A DNA stretch of 64,000 bases from Lophius americanus (GCA_037951165.1 JBBDHG010000028.1:5908501-5972500), one strand, 5' to 3'; positions 35,197-47,461 are shown, counted from the first letter of the stretch. The notes: generated from the letters alone by a model not told the origin. Program-made: numbers and translations.

Positions 35197-35409
35197 CTCA
35201 TGATGAAATGCATTCTTTATTTAGGGATATATAGTCTCCTTGTTGTCGTAACAGGCGCACATGCTCATCCAGTGGTGGACAAAGTTTCAGATCCTTTACT
35301 TTAATAAGAGTAGTTATATCACACTCTAAAAACAGTCTGCTCCTTAATTAAATAATAGTATCCCAGTATTATTATGAGTGATTATTATGAGTACTATTTA
35401 ATGTTATTT

Positions 35410-35738
<329 letters not shown>

Positions 35739-36298
35739 TGCTTTTGAGTAATTTAATCTATTATATATTTTAATACTGAAAGAAGCACGCGCCTCAGAAA
35801 CTCAACTTTTTATAAGATGCTCCTGTTTTCAGCTCTGTGACATTCTCTGATTATCCACCTTGTTTTACTTTAAAAAGGTTTACACTGGACAGTAAAGGTA
35901 TGATTATACTTGGAAAAGTAAGTAGTTGCCGCAGGTGCCAGACAAATTTAATAAATATGAAAATAGAATATGTTCATCTGAGATTTCGTAGAGTAGAGGT
36001 CTGAAGTACCATTAATGGATCAAGTAACAAACAGATACATCCAATTTGCACTTATGTACAGTATTTGAGTAAATTTACTTAGTTACGCTCCACCACTGCT
36101 TATAATGTTTGTGGTCATCAAGACCGGTTTTCCAAACTGGGATGTCAGGGTGTGTGATATTGACAAAAAATGATGTACCAGTACTGTCAAGAAAATAATG
36201 ATGAACAATAATGAGACAATCATTTCTTCAAAATCATGTCTGTCCCCAGCTCACTCTTGTTAAATAATTGATAATTGTAACCTATAAAATATTATATG

Positions 36299-36313
36299 TA
36301 TATATATATATAC

Positions 36314-36376
<63 letters not shown>
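36299..36376. repeat. (TA)n tract, about 39 units
   Basis: TA run with a short ACACA interruption near 36312-36316. Confidence 0.93.
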
Positions 36377-36378
<2 letters not shown>

Positions 36379-36731
36379 CACATAGGTTGCTCTACATATA
36401 TTTTCTATGTGGTTTAACAAACTCAGTAAACAGACTTGGTCGCCATCTAAACTCTGAATAACTGAAATGTGTCTTGGTGAAAGAGTCATTCATGACTGGA
36501 GGACAGAATCCCCTTCACCCTGTCTGTTTTCAGTCTACAGTGCGTCCGTGGATTGGTGAATTATACATTTATCCAATTGTTGCCAGAGTGTGTGTTATTC
36601 AGGAATAGAAGGAATGTCTGAGCGGCTGAGTGTACGGGCTGAATAGCTACTTGGAAAATCAATGAGCACTTTGTTGTAGGAAAAGAAGCAGAACTGTGTG
36701 ATACAGCTGGGTAATCAACATAATATTTGAG
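36377..36731. other. Intron 4 stretch with nothing recognised
   Basis: No motif found between the (TA)n tract and the Tc1-like element. Confidence 0.45.
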
Positions 36732-38834
36732 ATACACTCCCCTCAAATGTTTCACCTCTTTATTCACAAAAATAAATGCAATTTTTTTTAGGCAGCATCT
36801 TGTTAAAAAATTAAAAGCACACTTAAATAAAGTCCAGATCTCGATGAAGGAAATATTCAAGTTGAAAATTATAATTGATAAACATTGCTTAATTTGTTTA
36901 GAAAAGAATTATGCAAGAAAGATCAACTCCAACTGATCCAACTCCATTGAATTGCATCACAAGAACTCTGAATATGACTCAGGAGTGTGTTAGAACCCCA
37001 CATGCCAAAGGGACCTCCTGAAAATGTCTGGGCATGCTTCTGATTACATGGATGATGGTGTACTGGGGGATCTCCTCCAAAAATTGGATCAGGGCTCCTG
37101 GACAGTTTCTCAGGTGGATTCCGGTCGGGAACATGAAGACCAGTAAATAGCATCCATACCTTCATCTACCAGGAACTGCCTAGACACTCAGACCACATGA
37201 GGCCGGGCATTGTCCTGGACCAGGAGGAACCCAGTGTTCACTGGACCAGCATCAGGTCTGACGGTAGGTCTGAGTTTCATCCTTGCACCTAACAGCAGTC
37301 ACGATACCGTTGGCTAGTCCGTGGAGGTCTGTGAGACAATCCAAGGATCTGTCTCCCCCGACCATCACTGACTGATGAGCTCCACGGTGCTGGGCTGTGA
37401 GCACAAGTCCCAGTAGAGGACGTCGGCCCCTCGTGCAGTCTGTTGCTGACAGTTTTTTCAGAAACATTGGACTAAATGCCCACTGGGGGTCATTTTGGAG
37501 GGATCCGTCAGTGCTCCTCCTGTTCCTCCTCACACTGAGGAGGAACCAGTCTGGCTGCTGGGTTGTTTTACTTCTACGGACCTGTCCAGCTCTCCTCATG
37601 TAACGGCCCGTCTCCGGGCATCTCCTCCATGCTCTTCAGACAGTGTTGGGAGACACAGCAAACAGTCTTGCAACGGCTCCCAGGGATAAGCCATCCTAGA
37701 GGAGCTGAACCACCTGCTCAGCATCAGTGGGCTGCAGGTACTGCCTCATGTCACATGTAGTGACAAAGATACCAACAGAACACAAAACTAGAGAAGAGTC
37801 AGTATAGAGAAATGGATTATAGCTACTACCACTACTTGGCCTTCCATAACCAGTATTACCTTCTCTGGTCACAATATTCCCCTCTCTTCATCAGTCACAG
37901 ACCTCGGCGTAAGATTCGAACTTTAACTCACTTTTGAATCCCACATCAAACACATCTGCAAGATATCCTTTCGTCATCTCAGAAATATTTCTAAACTCTG
38001 TTCTTCACTCACCTTGAGTGATGCTGAAAAGCTGGTCCATGCGTTTGTCTCATCCAGACTGGATTACTGTAACGCACTTTTCATCGATCCCTGATAAAAG
38101 TCTTCAAAGGCTACAATATGTTCGAAACAGTACTGCAAGGATTCTGATGAGAGTGCGTAAACACAAACACATCACCCCGATTCTTTATTCCCTTCAATGG
38201 CTTCCCATCTCCACCAGGATTGATTATAAGATCTCTCTCCTCACTCACCAGTGCATCCATGGTAACGCACCCCCCTACCTAAAAGAACTACTCACCCCAC
38301 TGACCTCAACACGATCCCTCCGTTCTACCTACTCATACCGCCTCCTCCATCCCCGGACTAAGCTCAGCACCATGGGAGATCTGGCCTTGTGATCTTGGAA
38401 TGCCCTCCCTCACCATCTGAGGGCTCCACAGACGACTGACACATTTAAAAAAGGACCTAAAACTTTCCTTTTTAGCAGAACCTATAACTTTTAATTATCA
38501 TTGCTGCTTTTTAGTCATGTTTTTATATAGTTATTATTATATTATTTATTGATGCTTTTATCTGCTTTTACTTTGTAGCACTATGAGATTTGATCCAATT
38601 GTAAAGTACGTTTTAAATTAAATGTATTATTATTATTATTATTACTACCTTTTGAACTATTCCTTTTTTAGGCCTCTCCATTGCACCTGTTGTTACTTTC
38701 ATTTGCACCAAAACAGGTTAAACTGATTCACAGTTACTTATTCTACCTAAATGGACAGACTGATATCCCTGGAGTTTAACTGGCTTGGTGTCATACTGCG
38801 ATGAAGTGTTCCCTAAATTTTTTTGAGTGGTGTA
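36732..38834 (-). mobile_element. Tc1/mariner-like transposon relic (minus), interrupted
   Basis: Minus-strand translation near 37252-37400 gives SVMVGGDRSLDCLTDLHGLA and NGIVTAVRCKDET, corresponding to the SVMVWGGI...RYRDE block of Tc1-like transposase. The ends TACACTCCCCTCAAATGTTT (left) and TTTTTTTGAGTGGTGTA (right, with GTGTTCCCTAAATTT inside) form imperfect inverted termini. An L2-like insertion at 37831-38642 splits it. Many frame breaks; inactive. Confidence 0.8.
37831..38642 (+). mobile_element. L2-like LINE 3' part inserted in the Tc1 relic
   Basis: Translation gives FESHIKHICKISFRHLRNIS, SLQRLQYVRNSTARILMRVR, LQWLPISTRIDYKISLLTHQ and STMGDLAL, the C-terminal end of L2-type ORF2. 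A 3' UTR and (ATT)n tail follow. TACTACC on the left (37824-37830) and again after the tail (38643-38649) is a likely target-site duplication. 5'-truncated, as is typical for target-primed insertion; ORF has stops. Confidence 0.88.
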
Positions 38835-38835
38835 T

Positions 38836-39135
38836 TATATCTCATAAATGTCTGGGATATTATTGAATCATCCCCAAACGCTGCAGATAACTCAGAAACT
38901 CTTTCATGGATCATCCTCCGAAGGACGAACTGGATTGATTTTGGGAAAGGAAAGTTGTATTGTTCTGCCACTAGGGGTAGCTTTATCTCCAACAGTTTTC
39001 AGGCCATAGTTTCTCAAACCGTTCATTAAATTTAGTTCAAATATGTTTCATATTAATATACTCAAAGAGATCTTACTTGAAAATAAAAAATCCAGTCTCC
39101 ATTTATTGGTCCAGTACTTCACTAATGAGAAAATT
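38836..39135 (+). repeat. Dispersed family A, copy (plus, 5' part)
   Basis: AATGTCTGGGATATTATTGA, 'AACTCTTTCATGGATCAT', 'GACGAACTGGATTGATTTTG' and 'CACTAGGGGTAGCTTTATCT' in family order. It lies directly against the right end of the Tc1 relic. Confidence 0.8.
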
Positions 39136-40437
39136 GGCCGGATACACACATGATGATCTGTTGGAAGCTGGAAATATGGGCAAGGATAAAGATCTGAGTG
39201 GCTAAGGGTCATGTGTAAGGTTAGCCAGTGTTGTCTGATATAAGTGTCACGGTAGCACAAATTGTTGAAAAAGCTGATTCTGATTGAAAGGCTTCAGACA
39301 GTGACCTCCTCAACAAAGAAAAGTTGGGGAAGGACATTTGATCGTGCATGATCATCTGTTTTTGCAGCAAAAAAGGGATGCAAAAAAAATATGAAGGAGA
39401 TGGTCTTAATCTTATGATTGGCTCTCAAAGTAAAAAAATAAAAGGATCCTAAAAAATGATTCCATTTAAATCATACATTTCTGAGAAATCTCATCCACAA
39501 TCCGACAAACAGAGTCTGCTGACGTAAGAGCTCTGGAACTGTGCAGCCTCAAGGACTAAAGCTCTGAGGTCTGCTCTGTCATAAAGAAGAATATGGATAA
39601 GTGATTTTTTTTAAGCATGTGCTATTTAAAGTACTTTTTACATTTGTGAGTGAGGCTAGACTCTAATATAAGCAAAATACCTCCAGCTCTGAGAAGCTGC
39701 TGTGAGACATAAGTTAGAGTCTTCTTTCTAGAGTATGCTCACAGGATGGGACCCTGCAAAACACCTCTCACCTGAAGGAGACTTGGGTAAGAGAACTTAA
39801 TGTAGAGATTAACCATGAGGATTGGAAGTATGCAAAAACATTGTGTTTCTGTAGCGGGTTGGAAGCATTTCAAATCAACATCTTTATTGTGTAAAGCACT
39901 TTGCATTACCTTCTTATGTGTGTGAACTGCTTTATAAGTAAAGTTTGATTGATTAAGTGACTAAGTCCTCAGAGCAAATTAGAAACAGGAAGTCCACTGT
40001 TGTCTGTGGTCTTGCAGAAAAACCCAACAATTCTGGTCTGTTATACGGTGGGAAATGTATCCAATCCAATGTGATACTGCTGGGTGTGAGCCACTGTGCT
40101 GCTGGGTTATCTGATGCTTCAATCACCGATCAATACTAACAGGATCTAGACAGAGTGCGCACATTCTGTGCAAGAATATACATATATAATATATTTAATA
40201 TATACATATATAATATACTTGAGTATGTGACATTGGATTATCTGACGTGGTATACGAGAAAGAGAATGTATTTTCGCAAAATATGGGATCCTTTAATGTC
40301 ACATATTTGCTTAGATGTCTCGTCCATTTTCACAAGATGGTTTTTCTCTTTAATGGTCTGAATGAAACATATCTGGTTGCTATTTGTTGATTTTTTAAAA
40401 TGTTTTTTTGTGTAAGTTTTTTCCGTTTTTTTCCAGT

Positions 40438-40441
<4 letters not shown>
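39136..40441. other. Intron 4 stretch; LINE-type tail near 39870-39955
   Basis: TGTAAAGCACTTTGCATTAC and GCTTTATAAGTAAAGTTTGA look like a LINE or SINE 3' end. A TATATAATATAT-type run lies at 40180-40218. Otherwise nothing recognised. Confidence 0.4.
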
Positions 40442-40475
<34 letters not shown>

Positions 40476-40514
40476 TGTGTGTGTGTATGTTTGTGTGTGT
40501 GTGCGCGCACGCGC

Positions 40515-40546
<32 letters not shown>

Positions 40547-40551
40547 GTGTG
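40442..40551. repeat. (TG)n microsatellite with GCGCGCACGCGCG core
   Basis: Alternating purine-pyrimidine over about 110 bases, with a CG-rich centre at 40503-40515 that favours Z-DNA. Confidence 0.93.
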
Positions 40552-41024
40552 AGGACTCTGTGATGGAGAAAGAAGAGATGAGGGACCATGAATAAGTGAT
40601 GGGCGTGTTGAAAGGCTTCTGTGTGCCTGGGGGCTGGCCTCTCGCTTAAACACACATACATGCACTCATAGTCACACGGAGGGGACAGCGGGGGAGAGAG
40701 GAGGGGGTTGGGGTTGGGCTCTCAGCCTTAAGCGAGGCACTTCGCCTGTCAGCACATATCTGCCTCAAAGCAACCCGGAGCTCTGAGAGCGTTAGGAGGA
40801 GCGGGTTGAGAGGAGAAAAGTGCTTCAGTGAAGGAAAGGACGAACTCCACAAGGTGTTGTTTTGTGTGCGGGGGGCAAGAGTTAATGAGAGAGAAAGAGG
40901 GGGAGATAGGGAGACGGCTTCTTATGCCTTCTTTCCCTTAAAGAGAGAGCGCTGGCAGTCCTCTCAGTGCCACCTGCAGACTGAGGAGGAACACACTGAA
41001 ATCTCTCTCCCTCCATCCCTCCAG
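40552..41024. other. Purine/pyrimidine-rich end of intron 4
   Basis: GA-rich blocks (40680-40920) and a CT-rich acceptor region precede exon 5. Higher GC than the surrounding intron. A + strand frame from 40806 runs into exon 5 but in a frame continuous with it only by chance of the open intron; see findings. Confidence 0.4.
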
Positions 41025-41129
41025 GTGATCACTCCTTTCCGAAGGCTCATCCTCTGTGCCGAGAACAGGAAAGAGATGGAGGACTGGATCAGTTCACTCA
41101 AGTCTGTCCAGTCCAGAGAGCATTACGAG
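41025..41129 (+). CDS. dgkh: dgkh exon 5 (end of PH domain)
   Basis: Thirty-five codons, residues 134-168, phase 0/0, acceptor CATCCCTCCAG and donor GAG|GTAAGG. It encodes VITPFRRLILCAENRKEMED followed by WISSLKSVQSREHYE. The tryptophan sits in the C-terminal helix that closes a PH fold. The sequence upstream to about 40650 is GA/CT-rich. Confidence 0.95.
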
Positions 41130-41344
41130 GTAAGGATCCGGTACCGACAGATCCATGTTTGGCTGGTGGGAAGGGAGGAAGAGGGAGAGATGATAGTTTA
41201 TCCCCTTTAGAATATCTTGATGAGATGTGTGTGTGTGCGGTAGAAAGAGATGCATGTTGTGTAGCAACATAGAGAAGACACTGTGGATGTAAGAAGTTAT
41301 AGAGTCAAACAACGATGCACATGTGCAGTCACAGGTGTACAATG

Positions 41345-41404
41345 TGAGGAAAACGCAGGCGCACACACACACACACATGACCGCACGCACGCACACACAC
41401 ACGC
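41345..41404. repeat. (CA)n microsatellite
   Basis: Interrupted CA run in intron 5, about 215 bases after the exon 5 donor. Confidence 0.88.
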
Positions 41405-42178
41405 AGCATCAGTTGACCGTCACAGAGCTTTACTGATTCCTCAGCATTCATAAACAGAGAGTGACCGACCCCGCCGTTCACGGCGGTCGTTTTGACTTGT
41501 GGAACCTGAAGATTGCTTGCTTCTGGACAGCGTTTCCATCAAACCAGCTGTGTGCGGTTTCTGCTGCGTGTGAATCCGTGCCCCTGTGTGTTGATAGTAA
41601 TGCATTGTGATCGACACTGCATTTTAATGTCTTAAATTTAGGAAGGAAGTCTTATATAAGACCCCAGCCCTCACCCCTGTTACTGCACTGCAATGCAGCA
41701 ACACCCCAGATCTCACACACAAAAGGCTGCATACATCTGTGCACACAAAACACACACGCACATTTCTGAAGATCTCAGATCTTTTCGACCTGTTCTACTG
41801 TGCAGAGGTTTCCAGTTTGAAACTGACCTGTTCCAATTATGAGATAAACACTCTGGTGTCAGTATGGCTGTGCAATCCTGACAAAAACTATAACTCAATA
41901 TTTTCTGCAATTTTGGAGATAACAATAATCAAATTATATTTTCCATCCTTCAGAAAGCGTTTCTAAAATGTTTAAATCTTTTATATCTGTGAATTCTCTT
42001 TGAGTATTTGAGTATCTGTAACTCAGCTGGTTTAGTACAACCGTGGTCAGAAGTTTTTTTATTTTTCTTCATAGCACGCAGGCTTGTTTGTTCCGTCATG
42101 GAAATGCTATTAGATCATGGAGGGGTTTTTATCACCAGATTATCTTCGCAGCGTGCTGCAGTCTGATTTGTTTACTGA
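41405..42178. other. Intron 5 stretch with nothing recognised
   Basis: No repeat or coding signal could be named. Confidence 0.5.
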
Positions 42179-42650
42179 TGCTCCCCAGAAAGTCAGGGAC
42201 ATTATGTTAATGTAACGGATGTTATAACGCGATAACTGAAAGAAATATTTCATGGCTCATTTTCAGATTTTAAACTTGCATAACTTTTAGTGGGAGGAAG
42301 AAGTGGATTGAATTTGGGAATGGTCAGTTGTATATTTCCATCACTAGGGGGATTGTTCCTTTCAAAAGTTTGGGTTCACTTTAGTCCAAATTTGGTGCAT
42401 ACGAATTGACTAGAGGAGATCTATCTTGTACATGTCATGTTTAACTCGAATAGTTAATATTTTACTCACTAGGGGAAGCTTTTTTCCAAAAATCACACTA
42501 ATTCCTCACCGTTGGTACTATGTGGGCTGTTTGAGGTTATGATGAGTCACATTTAATCAGAGGACTTCAATCAGGGGGATTGCTTGCAAATGATTTGGGG
42601 CTTTTCAGAGACACATCCTTGCTGTCGAGGACAACGTGGGCTTTGATTTA
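42179..42650 (+). repeat. Dispersed family A, copy (plus)
   Basis: Begins CTCCCCAGAAAGTCAGGGAC and ends GACACATCCTTGCTGTCGAG; has GTGGGAGGAAGAAGTGGATT, 'GTCCAAATTTGGTGCATACG', 'ACTCACTAGGGGAAGCTTTT'. Shares both ends with the longest copy but lacks about 200 internal bases. It ends 110 bases before exon 6. Confidence 0.85.
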
Positions 42651-42760
42651 ACTTAAAAAAAAGTGTCTAGTACTGCTTGTGTTTTATGTCATAAGTCTGT
42701 TACTTGTTTTGATGACTGTTATCCCAGTGCTGCCAACCTGTTTTACCTCTCCTTTGTCAG

Positions 42761-42893
42761 ACTGCACAGTTTAATGTGGAACATTTCTCAGGGATGCACA
42801 ACTGGTACGCCTGCTCCCACGCACGGCCCACCTTTTGCAATGTGTGCAAAGATAGCTTATCTGGTGTCACGTCCCATGGCCTCTCCTGCGAAG
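42761..42893 (+). CDS. dgkh: dgkh exon 6 (C1a zinc finger, first part)
   Basis: Exon of 133 bases, residues 169-212 plus one base (phase 0 in, phase 1 out); acceptor CCTTTGTCAG and donor G|GTAGGT. It contributes His181, Cys194, Cys197 and Cys211 of the first C1 domain, in HNWYACSHARPTFCNVC and the following SGVTSHGLSC. With exon 7 the spacing is exactly H-x12-C-x2-C-x13-C-x2-C-x4-H-x2-C-x7-C. C1 domains of type II DGKs bind zinc and help membrane or diacylglycerol recognition. Confidence 0.95.
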
Positions 42894-43269
42894 GTAGGTT
42901 CCACACACACGACACAACACATGTTTATTAACAACAGCTGGATGATAATTTGCAATTTATTTGTCAGATCAGCTGTATTCTTTTGCATCACACTAATCCA
43001 TGGCTTCATCTCTATGATTGACCACTGGCTCATAGACAGACATCCTGGTCTCAGTCCAAACATCAGGCACACTGGAGCCTCATGCTGCATACACACCAAA
43101 TGCAATGTGAAATTTTTGTGTAGCGCTGCTAGACACAAGATTAATCCAAAGTGATCTCTATACTTCATTTTTTTGTTGTTGTGGCAGTTCCCTTTTGGGA
43201 TTGCCATGCGGATCATCTGTTTCCGTCCTTAGTTTCAGATGGTACACTTACAGATAATTAGCAGGGATT

Positions 43270-43315
43270 CCCTACAGGAATTCAAAAGGTATACACCTTT
43301 TGAATTCCTGTAGGG
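43270..43315. repeat. Perfect inverted repeat, 21-bp arms, 4-base loop
   Basis: CCCTACAGGAATTCAAAAGGT and its exact complement flank ATAC. The right arm is also the outer edge of the long inverted-repeat element starting at 43304. Confidence 0.92.
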
Positions 43316-43405
43316 ATTCCTAACACATACACATATTTACAGATGGAGGTACGTTTACAATTTTCCCCTGGAAACAGTTTTTCTACAATAATGTCGCCAT
43401 ATTTA

Positions 43406-43797
43406 TGACCCCCTTACGGTTTGGGATATTATGGAATCTTTGTCACTGCCTCTGCTGCAATTCCTTCACATTAACCATAGGTCCATTTGTATCTGAATTT
43501 AACTCCTATGAATTCACACATGGAAACCTGTTTGGTTTTTATCACTAAGCTGAGAAAAAATAGTTAACTATATTTATCTTAATTATTGAGTCACTTTGGG
43601 ATCTGCTCTCAGAGCATATTTCTGACCTCATGAACATAGTCAAGTAGAATCAATATGGACTGTTTGAGATTATTAATGACGCACATTTAATATGAGGAGT
43701 TCAATCCGGTGGATTGCTTTTACAACGCAGGGGATGGGAAGCTTTTTGAGGATATAACATTGCTGTCGGTCACAACAGCGTAGGACTGAATGGTTTT
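43406..43797 (+). repeat. Dispersed family A, copy inside the inverted-repeat element
   Basis: GGTTTGGGATATTATGGAAT at the start, 'ATTGAGTCACTTTGGGATCT', 'CATTTAATATGAGGAGTTCA' and 'ACAACAGCGTAGGACTGA' at the end. The centre of the family is deleted. Confidence 0.8.
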
Positions 43798-44159
43798 ACT
43801 TGTGGTTTGCCAAGCCATAGGACAAAGTTGCGAAAGGTTTTCAATCTTCTGTTTGAAAAACGATAGGATGAATCTGCAGAAAACGGTGTGATGCGAAGAA
43901 TGTATCGGTCTGTATCCACATGCTCTGATGTCATAGTTAGTGTTGGATAAGCATGGACTCAAGCGATTTGAGAGTAATGATGTGTTTTACGACTGCACAT
44001 TTACCCCAAACCTGCTCATGTGACTGGTGAAGAACACCTTGTCTCCTTGCGTCATCTGTAACAGAACAGTAGAGTGCCATGTTATTGGGAGAGGGCGCTG
44101 ACATTCTGCATATATTCTCATGTTCCTTTTTGAGTGTGCACACACCTCAATCTGCTTTT

Positions 44160-44232
44160 GTGTGTGAATGTGTTTGTGCGTGTCTGTGTGTGTGTTTATG
44201 TGTGTGTCTGTGTGTTTGTGTTTGTGTGTGAG
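44160..44232. repeat. (TG)n-rich run
   Basis: Interrupted TG repeat inside the inverted-repeat element. The minor (CA)n run at 44460-44494 lies outside it. Confidence 0.85.
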
Positions 44233-44331
44233 GGCAGTAAGGGTCCCCTGGAAAAACTGTTTTCATGGGGAAAATGGTAAACTTACTTCCATCTGTACAT
44301 ATGTGAATGTGTTAGGAATCCCTGCAGGAAT

Positions 44332-46007
44332 CCTACACTCAGGGTTGACTATCCTCTCATATCCAGAGCAGAAGGCAGAGAGAGAGAGAACAGACCCAGT
44401 AATTAGAGCAAACCTTGTGATCTAAATCTGTTTCTTCTGCTCCATGCAAGCTTACACACTCATACACACACACACAAAAACACACTCACACACCTTTTAC
44501 AAATGGTTGGGATGAAGTTGAAACTACAGGGATTCATCAAAGCCTGAGGTGATCATTTGAAACGTTGAATTTATTTAATCAAACTAGGCCTTTTGTTGTT
44601 GTTATCGCTATTGTTCCTGTGTCATTGCGTGCTTGTGTGCTTAATGTGTAATCCGACACATCTGACATACATCTGATATACAATGCTGGAGAAAATAATT
44701 TTCCCTTAAGGACAATAAAGTCTTAAATAATCTGGTGCACCGTTTACATTGTCCAGTTGTTTTCATAATCAGTCTGTACGTTTTATTCTACCCCTCCGAT
44801 GAAAGATTATTCGGTTTGGGTGTTTTTGTTCTGTATGAGGTGTGTATATGGAGCATTTTCATTTTTAATCTGCTCCTAATCAGAATATTGGGTTCATGTA
44901 AACCCAGCTAGAGTCAGAAAGAGCGCATGAAAATAGTGAGATCGTCTCTATGAAAATAGGTGCATACAACAGTTTCGCAGCAATCAGTGAGGCTGGATTT
45001 CCCTCTTGATTTCCTGTGCTGGATGATCAATAGGGGCTGATTTATGCTACACAGTAACACAGACACAATCTCGCACTCGTAGGCCTGGACACTATTTTTT
45101 TTTTTTCCAGTTTGTGTGTGAATGCTGAGAGCAGATCACAGCCATTAGCAGCGGTGTCATATCCTCTACATTCTCATAATGCTCTGCTAATGCTCTCTAA
45201 CAGCTCTTAGGGGCAGACTAGATTGAAATCAATTCTTGCTGTCGGATATGACTCAGTTTTAGGTATCTGTTTAGATGTGTGTGCGTGTCAGAGTTGGCTG
45301 GAGTGGTGTGAAGTGAATGGCGCTGCTGCACAGACATTATTCATGAATCTTCTAAGTGGATCATTCTCTGTGTCGTTGACAGTGAAAAGAGCCTGTCTTT
45401 GCAGATAATATTTATATTGCGGTGAGGAAGGTCAGTCTCTTTTTCTCTCTGTTTTAACTGAGACCCTGAAGTCCCAGAAGGAGATTTAAAAAATAAATCT
45501 TGTTTTCACAAGATAAACTCAGCATTATTAAGGCAAGCGTGTTCTTCGGGGACCACTAGTGTGAGCTGTTACCTGTTGTCCTTTAGTATGTTCAGCAAAT
45601 AATTCCTGCTGATGACGACCCCATGTCTAAGTGCACAAGCTGTTGGAATTCGATTGTATAACCTATTTTTATGTTAATGGCCAAAGCACATGCTTATGGT
45701 TTCTGTTGATGACCAGTGTATCTTGAGTGCTCTTATTGTGAAGGATTGCAGCGGAAGTTAGGTTGGCCAGTGTTGTGTCGTTGTTCTGACCTGATGAAAT
45801 CAAAGTACCCGCTGGCCTTCCGTGACAATATAGTCTCTGTGTTTTGAGGTTATGAGAAAGTATTGCGTTTAATCTGAGCTTCTCTCTTCTTTGTTTTAGT
45901 AGTCAGTCCAGCCATGTGTGCATGTTAGTGGATAATTCTTCATCCCCCTTAGGTTAATATCCAACATGGCTATGATAGATAGAGATAGATAGATAAATAC
46001 TTAATAA
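44332..46007. other. Intron 6 stretch with nothing recognised
   Basis: Includes a LINE-type AATAAAG-tail scrap at 44680-44735 and a (GATA)n run at 45968-45996. The stretch 44930-45400 is less AT-rich and lacks visible repeats. Confidence 0.45.
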
Positions 46008-46395
46008 TATCCCCAGCAAGTCGTGGATATTTTGGAATCGTCACTGGCGCCACAGATCCTTCATGTTAACGTAATGAATATAAAACTATTTCATCGATCA
46101 ATTTCAAATTTTACACCGTCATACACTTTGGCCCCGAGGAGGAACAGGAGTGATTTTGGTAAAGGTGGGTTTTATACGACTGAAACTTGGAACATTTTAT
46201 GGCCATAATTTCTCAACCGTTGGTGCAATTCAGTCCAAATTTGATGCTTATGAATTGAGGAAATCTATCTTTTATTTATCAGATTTTACTCTAAAACTTC
46301 ATATATAACTGCCTAGGTGGGCCATTGTTTTTTTTTAATGAAACCACTGTTTTTGGATAGAACCTCCTAACTTTTCGTCCGAACTACTTTATTGA
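46008..46395 (+). repeat. Dispersed family A, copy (plus, 5' two thirds)
   Basis: Starts with the clearest end hairpin, AATATCC...GGATATT around AAGTCG, then 'CAGATCCTTCATGTTAACG', 'TTTCTCAACCGTTGGTGCAA', 'CAGTCCAAATTTGATGCTTA'. Confidence 0.8.
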
Positions 46396-47461
46396 TGATT
46401 AATATTACAGCCGGAGGTTGTACCTGTATATAGCTTACCCTAGTGGACATAAGGGGTATTTTGCAGCCAAAATCCCACTCCGGGTTCTTGGGTCCATCGT
46501 CTAGCTGGTCCAAATTGAAAGTCCTCCTGGTCCTAAACTACAAAAACTATGTGATGATGGGTGATGTTAGAGCCTTTTATCTTAGAAAAGATCAGGCAAA
46601 GATAGAAATATTGGTATTTTTTTAGGTTTAATCTCAGATTACTCACAACAGGTACAATGTTACTAAAACTGAAAATAAATTATTTTAGGTCTTACCTGTC
46701 CATAGATACCAAGGTGATGTATATACACCTGATAGTTGAGTAGATTGAGTTTGAAGAAGTTTTAATGTAAAATAACCAATGAGCAGAACCGGTTAGGACA
46801 TTAGTCCTCTAGCTGACATGGAGATGTCTGTGAGTAAAGGCTGACTGCATGTTCGTGTGTGCGTACATGTACGATAAGTGTTAGCTTCATAATAATCCAT
46901 TGTTGAATGAAAGGAAGGAGAAATATTTCATAATGACGGTGTTTGTCTTCATATGCCTGCTCCGCACCATGTGTTGACACTAAAGATAAAGTTGGAACCG
47001 ATCACATGTACCAGGCCTTTACTATCACCTGTTCATCTTTGCTCAGCGGTCTGATAACACGACAGAAACACACATGTATGTAGTGACCACATTAATCCAT
47101 ATCATAGCTGTCTCTGTGGTCCAAGGTCTGCGTCGTGGGGCATCAGATACGAAACTGAAGCTCAGGCTCTGGGTAGTTGGCAATTATACCCCAACTGACT
47201 GTTGAGTCTTAATCCATAACAGGCTGAGTCATGCAAGTTGATAAGACTGAGTGCTTACCAACTTCACCTCTCAGTATCTGATCATGTCTAAACATCCTTC
47301 CACGACACCATCAGAGATGGATTTCCTTTAGATTTATTTACATCAAGTGCAGCTCAAAACCATTTACTCTTTTGGACTTTATTAATTCTTATGAAGCTGC
47401 TTGTTAACTGCTGTTTGTTTACGAAGGACAACAGACTAATGCGTGTGTTTGTGTTTTATAG
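46396..47461. other. End of intron 6, nothing recognised
   Basis: No repeat or coding signal could be named up to the exon 7 acceptor. Confidence 0.5.

Larger units (their letters stand above)
43304..44331. mobile_element. Element with about 80-bp terminal inverted repeats
   Basis: 43304-43383 reappears reversed at about 44251-44331, roughly 90 percent alike (shared CAGGGATTCCTAACACATTC-like, ACAGATGGAAGTA-like and AACAGTTTTTC strings). The 0.87-kb interior has no transposase frame and includes a family A copy and a (TG)n run. It looks like a non-autonomous foldback or MITE-type element; family unknown. Confidence 0.65.

Noticed and set aside
40238..40665. Minus-strand frames with long HTHTHT runs
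   Set aside because: Translation of the (TG)n microsatellite at 40442-40551.
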